Source of the DNA: Ophiosphaerella korrae
Lineage: Eukaryota > Ascomycota > Dothideomycetes > Pleosporales > Phaeosphaeriaceae
Assembly (NCBI GenBank): GCA_028456385.1
Contig: JALNQF010000112.1
Location: 86,699-150,698 of the forward strand
Direction of reading: 5' to 3'
Length of the DNA: 64,000 bases
Both the position numbers and the translations under genes were made by a program. The notes below the pieces were generated by a model. That model was not told the origin of the DNA, did no database searches, and was given only the letters and a program-made list of their open reading frames with translations. Positions 47,701 to 60,529 of this stretch are shown here, one piece after another (position 1 is the stretch's first letter; every line of letters starts with the position of its first letter).

Positions 47701-47892
47701 CTCTAGGGGAGGATTTAAAGATTTGTAACAAGAACAAGAAAATATAGTAATACTATAATACAATATACGATCTACTAATTAAAGACAATAGAGAGTAGAT
47801 TTAGTAGGTATAAGGGAAGATAAGAAGCTCTATATTAACGAAGAAACTAGGTTAATAACTCTAGCCTTAGGATAGATAAACTAGGACCTACC

Positions 47893-47907
47893 TAAAGGGG
47901 GAGATAG
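47893..47907 (+). other. Element 1 polypurine tract
   Basis: AAAGGGGGAGATAG lies directly before the 3' LTR, where plus-strand DNA synthesis is primed in LTR elements. Confidence 0.7.
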
Positions 47908-48459
47908 TGTTATAGGCGTAATAAGAGAAATCGAGCTAGAACTAATTAGTTCTAACTTAGGTGCTAACAAAGTATAGGACGAGTAGGGTAATAACCTTAA
48001 TTAGGAAACTACTTATAACTAGGACACGTAGTAGTAATCTATAGTTACGTGCAAATAGATTAGAGTAATCTATAATAACGTATAAATAGATTAAAGTAAT
48101 CTATAGTTACGTGTAAATAGATTAGTAGTAATCTATAGTTACGTGCAAATAGATTAGAGTAATCTATAATAACGTATAAATAGATTAAAGTAATCTATAG
48201 TTACGTGTAAATAGATTAGTAGTAATCTATAGTGTTATACAAATAGATTAACTTAAGTATATAGTTAATAGGATGCGTATTATTAGGATAATATTAGTAA
48301 TCTAATCTCTAACTAAGAACGCTAATACTTAACATTATATACACAAATTAACTATTGTTTATAGTTATTGTAGATTATAATACGAGCTTTTGTTATTACT
48401 TCCTAATCTACTAGCACCTAGAAGGTTATTAGGAAGTTAACCTTAGTAGACCTGTTATA
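47908..48459 (+). repeat. Element 1 3' LTR (552 bp)
   Basis: Direct copy of the 5' LTR, 94 bp longer because it holds seven rather than four palindromic units (about 48,033-48,250). Confidence 0.85.
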
Positions 48460-48464
48460 AGATA
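48460..48464. repeat. Target-site duplication AGATA, right
   Basis: Matches 41313-41317. Confidence 0.85.
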
Positions 48465-49396
48465 AAGCTATCTAAGTAAGTACTAGGTATATATACCTAG
48501 TAGCTTACTAAGCAATAACTAAAAGTAAAAAGGTAGTTAAATATTAGTAAGTTTATAATATTTGTAAGTTGTAAACTTACTAATATTTGTATAAAAATAA
48601 AAGATATAAGGGATAACTCTTTTATACGTCTCTCTCCTTTTAAAGAGTAAATTCCTAGAGCTTAAAAAAAGCTCTAATTAACTAATAATACCTATTAGGT
48701 AGTAGTAGTAGTAGCTAGGGTTAAAGAAGTTAACTATTTTTAGAGTTAAAATTATTATTTATAGAGTATAGAGCTAAGGATTTTACTAATTTTAGTATAA
48801 AATTAAGACTTATATAACTTCTATATATAAAATATATTAACTATAAACCCTTTTCTACTACTTTTACTTTACGCTAATAAAATTAAACCTAAAAGTATTT
48901 GTATATAGTATAAAGGAAAGTAAAGTTAATACTACAAACTTACTAATATTACTAAGTAACTTAATAGCGCTAGATCTCTATATAAGTACTTACTATAGAT
49001 ATAAGCTTTGCGATAGGTAGGTTTATTAATATAGGAGACCTAGTAAGCTTAATATTTATAAGTATTAAAGGGTAGGTAGCGTAGAGTAGCCCTAGCTAGG
49101 AATTTAGTAGCTAGTTGTAAATTCTATAATAGTAAACTAGACTTACGCGTAACTAGTTATAAGAGAGCGTAGTAGTTATAGCTATAGTAGTAGGAGTAAG
49201 CTCTAACCTAAAAAGAGTCTTATACTTACTAGCTAAAGTAAACTACTCCTACTATTTTTGCACTATAATATAGCTTTAGCTAGTAGTAAAGTTTTTTAAT
49301 TACGCCTTAGAGGGCCTTTTTACGCCTACTAATAGCTAGAGTACTCTACTAGGTTATATCTTTATTAGAGCTCTATTTTAGTATATAGTTAGTATT
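48465..49396 (-). mobile_element. Minus-strand chromovirus copy: rest of 3' LTR and 3' region
   Basis: 48,465-48,626 completes the inverted LTR begun at 41,243 (TSD-corrected length 237 bp). Directly beyond it CGTCTCTCTCCTTTT is the reverse of a polypurine tract. 48,627-49,396 is the reverse complement of element 2's 3' region (about 56,360-56,982 and 63,718-63,863). The rest of this copy (pol, gag, 5' LTR) is not in the window and should lie to the right of element 2. Confidence 0.7.
48481..48502. repeat. 22-bp perfect palindrome in the chromovirus LTR
   Basis: TACTAGGTATA and its reverse complement. The same palindrome occurs in the other two LTR copies at 49539-49560 and 63971-63992 with no change, although flanking bases vary. 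Confidence 0.75.
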
Positions 49397-49651
49397 TATA
49401 AGGGAGTTATCCTTTATATCTCTTATTTTCGCACTAATATTAGTAAGTTTACAACTTACTAATATTACAAAACTTACTAATATTATAAACTTACTAATAT
49501 TTAACTACCTTTCTACTTTTAGTTAGCGCTTAGTAAGCTACTAGGTATATATACCTAGTACTTACTTAGATAGCTTTATTTACTATTTACTCTTTTTAGT
49601 TAATTATTAAAACTACTTTATTAAGTTATCTTACGTAAAGTCTACCTTATA
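49397..49651 (+). repeat. Element 2 5' LTR (255 bp)
   Basis: TATAAGGGAGTTAT...TACCTTATA. Direct match to 63,864-64,000 and inverted match to 41,243-41,317 plus 48,465-48,626. Contains extra copies of a TTACTAATATT phrase compared with the other two. Confidence 0.75.
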
Positions 49652-52600
49652 TAATAGTAGATCTCTATAAATATTTTACTTCTATAGGCCTCTCTATAAC
49701 CTAGAACTACGCTAGTAGCTTTTTTACCTACGCTAGAGTTACTATAAGATAGCTAATTGTAGCTAACTCTTAATTAAGCCTAGCTAGCTAAAAAGAACTA
49801 TACTACTAGGAATTAGATCCTACTTTAGCTATAGCGCGCTAGGTAGCTCCTTAAGTTTACTATATTATAGTTCTAGTTAAGGTTTCTAGCGCTCTCTTTT
49901 TACTAGTACTAGCGCTAACGTTCTAAAAAGAAATACGTACTAAAGAAAAGTAGTTTAACTACCTTATAAGTTATAAAGCTTTAGCTTATACCTACTATAT
50001 ATACCTAGGTAAGAGCGTACTTATACTAGGTATTAAACCTAAGTAGTAGCGCTAGAGAAAGAAAAGACTCCTAAACTTACGTAAATTACTAGTACTTAAT
50101 TTATAAGAACTAAGTAATAAAGCGCTCTAGACTCTACTAAAACCTTTACTAGCTAGCGCTAAAGATCTAAATCTCTATAAACTAATAGCTAAATACACTA
50201 ATATAGTATATAACTACTATAACTTAGCTTATTATACTATAACTTAGTTATATAAAAAATCTTCTATCCCTTTAAAAGCTAGCCTCTTAAACTAAAATAA
50301 TACTAGCTTATAACCTCTTTATTACTTAAACTAAGTATACTTATAAGATAAAGATACGCTATAAATAGTAGACTATAGATCTAGTAAGAAACTAAAGGAA
50401 TACTCTAGAGCTACTATACTGCAAAAAATCTATAAAACACGCGCTAGAACTAGGTCCCTAGAAAAATAGACCTAAAGACTTACTATACTAACTACTCTAA
50501 TAAAAAAAGTACTAAGTAACTTCTAATAATATTTTAAGACCTCCTTATAGAAAGATAAAAGAAAATAAGTAATAGACTCTAAATCCTTTATTTAGCTAAA
50601 ACTACCTAGTAAACTTAATTTCTAACTTAATATAATTCTCTAACAAGTACTAAGTACCTTCTTAGCTAATAGCTCTATAATAGACTTAGCTACTCTTAAC
50701 TAACCTATTATAGAATAATTTAACCTAGATATAGACTCTACCCCCTTTAACTAAGGTAGCCCCCTAAGGTATAGACTAGTTACTAAGGTCTCTTTTAACA
50801 ACTAGACTATATTAAACAACTTAATTAACAACGCTTAACTAAATACTAGCTAAGTATTATTACCTTAGCCTATACCTAAGCTTAACAACTTAGAAGAGCT
50901 AAGAGATAACTTACTATTAAACGCTACATTTAATAAAGACCTACTACTAGGAATAGTTTTTATATCTTAAGATAAACTTAAGAAATTACTTACTAAGTTT
51001 ACTAAGCTCTAACCCTTATTTCGTACCCTATTACTAACCTTTTACTAGAGAATTAAGGATAACAAACCTAGTAATTACTTATCTCTTAGAGAGTTTACTC
51101 TAGCTAGAATAGTATTATACCTAGTAGTTATAAACACGTAGATATAGAACGTAATTAACGTAGTAAATAAATAAAACTAGAAGCTTATAGCTAGAGTAAG
51201 TAAAGTAGATAAATAACTTTCCTAATAAGATAACTAATTAGCTTAACTCTAAGAACGCCTAGCGTAATTACTACTAGACTATAACTATATTATAGAGTAA
51301 TATAATACTTTAGGCTAAAGAGCTACCTAGTATAAAGCTCTATAAGAAGAAGCTATAGTAAAATATAACTACTTATATAAAGTAGTAATTTACTAAGAAG
51401 ACTTAATAGCTAAATAAACTAAGCTAGAAACTTTTAACTTTAATATACTAGCGTAGAAAGATATAAAACTACTTTATACTAAGATCTTACTATAAAGCTA
51501 GTAACTTAGCTTCTTTAAAAGAGAGTTTAAACCCTAAGTACTAGTAGTAAGCTACTATATCTTTAATAGAGAAGAGTTTACTCTAACTTTTTTCTTAACT
51601 AGTATCTAAGAGCTAGCCTTTAATTTTTACTAGTATAAAGAATAAGAAGACTACTCTATAAAACCTCTATAATTTTTAAGTATAAGATACCTTATAAATA
51701 TTATATCCTTTATCTAGTCTATATATAATTACTTTATTACTAATAGAAAAAAATATATAAGCTTATAAACCTAAGCTAACGTTATTATATACTACTATAT
51801 AAGAGTAGCTTACCTATACCTTACTATTTTAAATAGTGTCGCCTACCTATACTAAGAAGAATTTATATATTTCTTTGCACTTTTTTACTAATTTAGTAAT
51901 ATAAATATAGTAAGATTAAGAGAAGTACGTTATAAAACTCTAGAAATAGCTAAATTTAGACTAGATTAACTAATCTATAAAACTACCTAGTTAGTATAAG
52001 CTAAATTCCTCTCTAAATTTAATAATATTAGCCTTAAACTATAATAGAACTTATAGCTATATAATATCTACCTTTAAAAAAAGGTATAACCTTAGCTTAG
52101 AAAAGCTACTAGTACTACCCCTAGTATCTATAATAGCCCCGCTAATTTTTAAAAGATAATCTTAATATTAGAAAATAAAGTAAATAATTACGACCTAAAT
52201 ATAAGCCCTAAGTAAACCTAGCTTTATACCCTAGCACTTATAAGAGCTAAACTAAGAGTATAGATATAAAACTTTAAAGAAGAACTAGCTATAACCTTAT
52301 AAGAACTAAAATACTATTAACTATAGCTAGAAGGTATATTTAGAGGAATATACCTAACTAGCGAAAAGGCTACTATAATTAAAACTAAGAACCTTAAAAC
52401 AATTTTATACTAGGGCTATAGAAAGATAAGTATTAAGAAGCTAGACTATACTACTTATAAATAAATAAAAGCTACTAGACCTAAGATACTTACTAACGCT
52501 ACAAACTACTATATAGCTACCTATATAGTAATAGACTCTAAAATAGATATAGAAATAGAGGACTAATTCTTTAAATATAACCTCTAACTAGATATAGAGC

Positions 52601-55600
52601 TAGAACTAGAGCCTAACTTAGACTAAGATCTAGAAAACGACGTTCCCTAGGCTTAAAGCCTTAACCTAGGGATTATACAAACTAGAAGAGCGCAATTAAC
52701 TACTAAAGTATAACCTCTAGTATAGCTATATCTTATACACTTACTTATAGAATATAGATAGTCTAGTATAAGAAACTACTAACTAATCTAATAGAAGCTA
52801 AGCTAAACTAATTCTTATTTACTAGCTTTCTAAGTAAAGACCCTATAGTACCTTATATAGCTAGAACCCTAGCTAATAATAGAGCTAATATACACTTTAT
52901 TTACTAAAAATTTACTTAGAAGACTATAAAATTATAAACTATCTAGCTACTTTAACCTATTATTTATAAAAGATATAATAGTTCTCTATCTAAGTCTATT
53001 ATATATTAAGTTAAGTTCTACTTATAAGTAAGCGTATATATTAAATAGACTTCTACCTATATTATTAAAAATATAGGCTAATTTAACTTTATTTTAAGAT
53101 TTTTATAGTATAAAGCCTATACTATTAAACTTAACTACTATAATAGAACGTTATTATTCTCTAACGTTTACTACTAATAATACTACTAGATAACTAATAA
53201 AATTCCCTTAGTAGTATACTATAGTACGCTTAGATATTACTCTACTATAGCCTTAAAGAAGCTAGCGCTTAAAGTATTATCTACCCCTATAGGGCCTCTA
53301 AGTAGGCACCCTAATAGGTATAAATAGAACTTGTTAATAGATATTTAAACTATTAGTTATTGTATAATTAAGGCCTTTACTAGAAGAAGTATATATACGC
53401 TTATAGTACTTACCTTAGATAGAATACTACTACTAGCGTACTACTATAAAGTAGCTAGGAAAGTAGATTATATATAATTTTATAAGCTACTACTTATAGT
53501 AGAGCTTAAGGATATCTTATCTATAGAAGTACTCTAACTATATTAAGACCTAATACCTTATTTTAATAAAAAAGCTACTAAGGAACTTCTCCCTTATAAG
53601 CTATATAACCTAGAAATTACCTTTAAGCCTAGTATAAAAATCCTAGACGCTAAACTTAACCTCTTTACTAGAAAATAAAATAAAGTAATCTAGAAATATA
53701 TCTAAAAAATAGAAGGTAAAGGCTTTATTAGTAAATATAGCTCTCTAGCTAGGAATAACCTACTAATTATAGCTAAACTAGATAGTAGCTTACAAGTTTA
53801 CGTAGACTACTACAAGCTAAATAAATCTACTATTAAAGACTAGTACCTTATTCTATTCTTTAGGGAAATACTAGCCTACCTAAATAAAGTAAAGATTTTC
53901 TCTAAATTTAATATAATACACACCTTTTACTACTTAAGTATTACCCTAAATTTAGAATAGCTAACTACCTTTATTACTTACTTTAGCATATACGCCTATA
54001 AAGTAGTACTCTTTAGCTTTACTAATGTACTAGCTACCTTCTAGCGCGCTATTAACTTAGCCTTACTAGAATATTTAGACGACTTCTACACTATATATAT
54101 AGACAACGTCTTAATATACTCTAATAATAAAATAGACTATATTTAGCACGTTTATAAAGTACTTATATAACTAAAAGAGTAAGGCTTTTATATAGATCCT
54201 AAAAAATCTAGCTTCTACGCTACTTTAGTTAAGTTTTTAGGTATAATTATCTCTAACAAAGAAATTACAATAGATCCCTCTAAAGTTAAAGCTATCTAAG
54301 AGTAAGAAATACTAAAGACTACTAAAGAAGTCCTAGCCTTTCTAGGCTATACTAGATTTCTCTAGCGCTTTATTAAGGATTACTTAAGCCTTACCTTACT
54401 ACTTACTAAGTTAATTAAGTCTAAGGTTATTACTAAACTTACTAAAAGAGATAAGCTACCCTTTTAAAAGACCTAGTATAAGCCCTTTATAATTACCTAA
54501 GAATATATAGATACCTTTAATAAACTAAAAGCTACCTTTTAGCTAAGAGTAGTCTTACTTTACTTTAACTCTTTAAAACTAATCTATATCTAAACTAATA
54601 CCTCTAGGTAGGCTTTAGGTAAAGTAATAAGCTAACTAAGCTAAGATAGAATCTAATAGCTAGTTAGCTTCTTCTTAAAAATATACACCCTAGTAGAATA
54701 TAATTATAATATCTACAACCTAGAGCTTATAGCTATAATCTAAGTATTTAAAGAATAAGAACTAGAGCTTATAAGTAGTCTATATACGATCTACGTTACA
54801 ATAGACTACTATAATTTAGAAACCTTTATAATAACTAAAAAGCTTAATTACTACTAGGTACGCTAGTTATTATTCCTATCCTAATTTAATTTCTATATTA
54901 AATATACACCTAGTAATATAAATAAGGTTATAGACGCCCTAAGCTACTAACTATAGGACTACCCTATAGACAATTCTAATCTATAAGTATTAAGAGCTAA
55001 CTAAATTATTCTAAGCCCTTAAGTCCTAGCCCTAGGCGTAAAACCTACACTAGATATAGTAATTTACACTTTAAGCCTCGTAGACCTATAAATACTAGAT
55101 AGATTTATACTAAAACAAGCTACTATAGTATACGCCTACTTTTACTATATTGCGGGAATAAAACTAAAATTAGTAAACTTACTAGAGAATTTTCTACTCC
55201 TCTATAATAGAGAACTAGACCTAGAACTCTTACTATATATTGTTAACTTACGCCTAATAGAAGAATTACTAGATATAGTATACTTAGAAGACTACGTACT
55301 ACTTAAAAACTAATAGCTAAACTAAGTAAGTAAATTAAGCCCTAGAAATCTTTCTAAGGTAATATATTAACTACGCGTAAGATAACTAGGTAGCTTAGCT
55401 ATACGTAGTAAAGTTCTAGGTAAATAATACTATTAATATATCTATTAAGATAACCCTATTTCTTGTAAATCTAGGGTATTACCCCTATAGTAGTATATAC
55501 CCTAGCGAAAATAATAAAGATTAACTAAACCTAGCCTAATGTAACTAACGTATATAAGCTAACAAGCTACTTAACACTTATAGTAACCTAGTAGCCTACT

Positions 55601-55961
55601 TTAAAGAAAAAATACTCTAGGTATAATAAGAGTAGGTAGCCTAAGCTAATACCTCTTACTAAAGTAGACTAGTATATAAAGTTAGTAACTAAGCCTATAT
55701 TAGTATAGCTAATTAGAGAACTACCTAGCTAACCCTAAAATTAGACTACTAATAGGTAGGCCTATACTCTATTAAGAGAGTTGTCTATAATAGTAGAGTA
55801 TATAAGCTAGTACTACTCTAAGAGATACTAAGTAAAGGCGTATTCCTAGTCTTCTCTCTAAAACTCTTACGCCCTAGGGATTAGAAGCTCTTACTAGATT
55901 AAGACTTACTATAGCTAATCTCTATTATTATTACTAATAAAGAAACTAGTAGTGTATATAA

Positions 55962-56085
55962 AGAATACCTAGTAGAAGCTATCTTAGATATACGCTTTAA
56001 AGAGCGTAAAAAATACATAAGATAGTACTACTTAGTCTACTAGACTAGCTATAATAAACCTATATAGGAGCTAGTAGAAGAATTT
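55962..56085 (+). pseudogene. Chromodomain at the end of element 2 integrase
   Basis: Chromodomain pattern E-Y-L-V-E-A-I-L-D at the start, then Y-Y-L-V-Y-(stop)-T-S-Y-N and P-I-(stop)-E-L. Both stops are TAG where Trp (TGG) is conserved. Chromodomains of this kind direct chromovirus integration to modified-histone chromatin. Confidence 0.65.
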
Positions 56086-56097
56086 ATAAAATATAAA

Positions 56098-56480
56098 GCT
56101 ACCTTTAACTTTTACTAGAACTACCTAGAGAAAGCTAAACTACTAACTCTACGTATACCTAAAAAATAGAGCCTTAATAAAGACGTAACTTATTAAGGTA
56201 TCTTAACCTACTAATAGGTATAAAAAAGCCTCCTCTAAAGTATAATTACTACCTTTAGCCTTTACTAGAACTACTTAGATAAGCCTAAAACTATTAATAG
56301 GCGTAAAAAAGCCTCTTATAAAGCGTAATTACTACTTTTAACTTTTACTAGAACTACCTAAAGAAGCTTAAAATACTAACTATATACCTAAAATAGAGTC
56401 TAATAAAGATATAACCTAGTAGAGTACTCTAGCTATTAGTAGGCGTAAAAAGGCCTTCTAAGGTGTAATTAGAAAACTTT
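56098..56480. repeat. Irregular tandem repeats in the element 2 3' region
   Basis: Units carry TAGGCGTAAAAAAGCC (about 56,216, 56,298, 56,432) and ACTTTTACTAGAACTAC (about 56,105, 56,262, 56,340), spaced about 80 and about 134 bp. The inverted 3' region at 49,240-49,390 shows only one such unit. Confidence 0.55.
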
Positions 56481-56977
56481 ACTACTAGCTAAAGCTAAAT
56501 TATAGCATAAAAATAGTAGGAAAAGTTTACTTTAGCTAGTAAGCGTAAGACTCTTTTTAGGTTAGGGCTTACCCCTACTACTATAGCTACGACTACTACG
56601 CTCTCTTATAACTAGTTACGTACAAGTCTAGTTTACTATTGTAGAATTTATAACTAGCTACTAAATTCCTAGCTAGGGCTACTCTACGCTACCTACCTCC
56701 TAATACTTATAAATATTAGGCTTACTAGGTCCCCTATATTAATAAACCTACTTATTATAAAGCCTATATCTATAGTAAGTACCTATATAGAGATCTAGCG
56801 CTATTAAGTTACTTAGTAGCGTTAACTTACCTTTCTTTATACTATATACAAACACTTTTAGGTTTAATTTTATTAGCGTAGAGTAGAGGTAGTAGAAAAG
56901 AGTTTGTAGTTAATACGTTTTATATATAGAAGTTGCGTAAGTCTTAATTTTGTACTAAAATTAGCAAAAACCTTAGC

Positions 56978-56982
56978 TCTAT
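56978..56982. repeat. Target-site duplication TCTAT, left
   Basis: Same five bases at 63,718-63,722. The undisturbed inverted copy near 48,770 has them once. Confidence 0.85.
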
Positions 56983-57369
56983 TATTATAGCTATAACAAG
57001 AGAAAGCTAATTAGAGCCTATTAGCCCTACTATAGATAATAACAATACGTATAACCTATAAGATAATAAACCTTACTAGGAAGCTAACTATAATAGAGAC
57101 ACGTAATAAATTCGCGATTCGCAATCTTAGCAAACACGAAGTATAAAGCTAGCTAAGAAGCCTAGGTATATAGTTAGTAGTAATACGTATTATTAGGATA
57201 GTATTAGTAATCTAATCTCTAACCTAGAACTCTAATACTTAACATTATATATATAAATTAACTATTATTTATAGTTATTATAGATTACTATATAAGCTTT
57301 TATTATTACTTCTTGATCTACTAATAACTCTAAGGTTACTAGGAAGTTAACCCTAGGTAACCTATTATA
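56983..57369 (+). repeat. Element 3 5' LTR (387 bp)
   Basis: TATTATAGCTATAAC...CCTATTATA. The partner LTR begins TGTTACAGC, showing both G-to-A and C-to-T at the terminus. Confidence 0.83.
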
Positions 57370-60283
57370 CCTTGCTAATTTAGTTATTAAGAGAAGTGAA
57401 GCGTAAGTAGTATATAGTCTAGCTAATACAATAGTAGAAAGTTTAACTAAATAAATAGCTAAGTTACCTAAAAGTAGTTATAAATTAGATAGTATAGTAT
57501 AGGAAATAATTAAGGAACGTATAAATAATCTAATAGATAAGAAAGAAGATATAAAGATAGTAATTAACGCCTTAGAAATGTAAAACAAGGAACTGCAAGA
57601 CTACTCTAAATAAAATAAAGTGTAAATTAAAGCTATTATTAAAGGATAGAATTAGATAGAACTAATTACCTAGAGACTAAAAAGGAGCGCAATAAAGAAA
57701 CTACCTAAGATATCTATTCTTAAAAAGTTTAATAGAATAAAGGAAAAACTAAAACCTTTTATAGTATTAGTACAACTCTAGATAGATATATAAGTACTAT
57801 ACTTTAATATAGAAAAAAAGAAGGTAATATATATAAGATTATACTTCGAAGAAGATACAATAAGATAGTATAAACCTTACTAGATAGATTATATAATATA
57901 CACTCTAATAATATAGAAGGATAAAACTAAAGCTATCTTTAGAAGTTATAAATACTTTACTAAACGAATAAGAGTAGTATTTAGAGATATAGATATTACC
58001 TAACAAGCTAAAGAAAAACTCGAAAGACTTATATAGAGTAAGAGCGTTCTAGAGTACGTTTTATAGTTTAAATAACTAGTATAAAATATAAAATAGAATA
58101 AACTATCCTTAAAATTACAATTTAAACAAAAACTAAACAAAAAAATTCAATACAAAATAATCTATATAGAAAAGCTAAAGATATTAGAAACTGTAAAATA
58201 ACAAGTAATATAAATTAATAATAACTTTCGAGAATAGAAGAAAAATAAGTAAAAGAACTAACTAGGAAATTAAAACGTTAGAGACCCTATAATTATTAAC
58301 GCTAACAAAAAGAAAAAGAAAAAGAAAGACTTTACGTACTTTAACTATAGTAAAAAGGGCTACTACGTAAAAGACTACTAATTAAAAAAGAAAAAAGATA
58401 TAGTATATTATAAATATAAGAAACTAGAATACTTTGTAAAAGACTATAGAAGTAAAGACCTAAAAAAAGAAATAGTATACGTAATAGACTTACTAATAGA
58501 AGACTTAGAAGGAGAAGAGCCCTAGATTCTATTAATCTAGGCTAAAGGACTAGTACTAGATAAAGAGACTACTATAGCCTCCTCTAAAGGACTATAAGAA
58601 AGTAAAAGATAGGTTAGTATAAGAGGTATAAAGTATACCTAGCTAGATATATATAGCTATAATAGCTATATAATAATAAGTATAGAGGAATAAAATAAAG
58701 AATAGAAGTTTATTTAGAAATACTTACTAGTTATAAGTATAGAGGAAGTATATAAAGACTAGAAAGAACGTAATCCTAAAGAAATAAAGTCTACACTATT
58801 TTAAGAATAGATAAAGTAATATATAGTTGTAGTAGAGAGGATACTTATATAAAGAGAATAGTAGCACTTTATAAGAAAAACGTAATAGATTAATAAAGCC
58901 TATATACTAAGAATACTAGTAGTATACTATGTCTTAACTATAGATACACCTAGAAAAGATAAATACTAGGAAGGAGATAACAAAATAATAGACCTAAAAC
59001 ATCTAGTATATTTTAAAGTATTATAGATATTATACCTAGATAAGAATTGCCTTATATATAGAAACCCTAAAGCAAATAATAATGTAAAGCTTATAAGAGG
59101 AAGAGGCTATAATTATATAAGAGTAATTCTAGTAGAAGATATCTAAGGATAAGAAATAATAACTAAAGAAGGTTACGTAGTAGTAAGGCCTAGACTAAAA
59201 CTATTAAAGAAATGCGTCTAAGGAGGACTATAGTACAAATACAAGTATAATAAATATTTAAAATATAAAGAACACAAACTTAAAGTAAGGCTATAGCTCT
59301 AAAAAAATAGATAATTTATAAAATTACCTAAGCGAGAATAGCTAGAAGGTATAAAAGGCCTATATATTACAAAGATAGGTATATACTAAAGAAAGAAGGT
59401 ATAATTAATAATTAATAGTAGAGCTACAAGAAACTTTATATTAAAGAAGTTTATAGAAATATAAGGAATGTATTGTATAATAAAGAAATACTCTTAATAG
59501 TTAAGCACGATTAAAGGAAAACTATTCTAAAAACCTATTAGGTTTAAGATAGTACTCTCTATACTAGAGTTAGAAAGAATAAGGATTAAAAATATAGTTA
59601 TAGATATAATAACAATTAATAACAAACAAGAAATTATACTAAGAATACTATAGTTATAGATAACTAACCTATATATTAACTAGAGAATAGAAAGAATTAG
59701 CTACTATAAAATAGAGAAGTTAAAAGCTAATATAAACACCTATAAAGGAGAATTCCTAGAAGAATATAAAAAATAGGAACAACAGCTTATAGAACCTAAA
59801 GACTACTTTCTAGAATACTAGCTATAAGACTTAGTAATAGAACTAGAAGAAGGTAAAAATATAGGATAGAGCCTAGTCTACTAAAAAATAGAAGAAGAAT
59901 CTAAAATTAAGCGAATATTTATATAGAATACAATAAAAAAAGGATAAATAAAAGAGTTTAAATTCTTAGTAGTATATAGACTTATATTTATAGACAAAAA
60001 GGGAATAAGTAATAAGAGACCCTACGTAGATTTTAGAAAAACTAATATAGTTATAAACAAGAACTAATACCCCTTACTATAAATAGATAAAATATAAGAT
60101 AGGCTATAGAAGGTAAAAATCTTTATAAAACTAGATATCTAGAACGCCTATTACTAGATTAGAATTAAGAAAGGCGATAAATAGAAAATAGTGTTTAGAA
60201 TATAATAAGGACTATACAAATACTTAGTTATACCTTTTAGCCTAATAAATGCACTAGCTATATTTTAAGAAAGAATTAATATA

Positions 60284-60529
60284 GTGCTAAGAAAGTACTT
60301 AGACGTATTTATATTTATATACCTAGATAATATCTTTATATTCTTAGAAATAGAAGAAGAATATATACGATACGTATATAAGGTACTAGAAAAACTAGTA
60401 GAAAATAAATTATTCTTTAAGATAAGAAAATACAAATTCTATATAAAAGAAATAGACTTCCTTAGATTTATTATTAAACTAGGAAAAATCAAGATTAACC
60501 TAGAAAAGATTAAGTTAATTAACGAATAG
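60284..60529 (+). pseudogene. Surviving reverse-transcriptase fragment of element 3
   Basis: 81 codons read 'DVFIFIYLDNIFIFLE', then 'YKVLEKLVENKLFF' and 'FLRFIIKLGKIKIN', collinear with gypsy reverse transcriptase around and after the YxDD box. The catalytic second Asp is Asn. It is a fragment only, flanked by stops in the same frame. Confidence 0.8.

Larger units (their letters stand above)
41318..48459 (+). mobile_element. Element 1: full-length Ty3/gypsy LTR retrotransposon, RIP-inactivated
   Basis: 7.1 kb bounded by direct LTRs and a 5-bp target duplication (AGATA). Internal order on the plus strand fits gag-pol. A gag CCHC knuckle at 42737-42778 reads C-F-N-Y-S-K-K-G-Y-Y-V-K-D-Y, with the second Cys, the His and the last Cys all turned to Tyr. 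Reverse transcriptase has YLDDIL at 44954-44971. An integrase-like 'IIDRDIRFI' lies near 46,415. A polypurine tract precedes the 3' LTR. Stop codons (TAG/TAA) replace Trp/Gln codons throughout and no frame is open beyond about 80 codons. It inserted into the LTR of an older minus-strand element. Related to element 3 but keeps about 230 bp (about 42,865-43,100) that element 3 lacks. Confidence 0.88.

Noticed and set aside
47548..47763. 71-codon minus-strand open frame in element 1
   Set aside because: Antisense, Ile/Tyr/Ser-rich, in RIP-mutated sequence; a compositional artefact.
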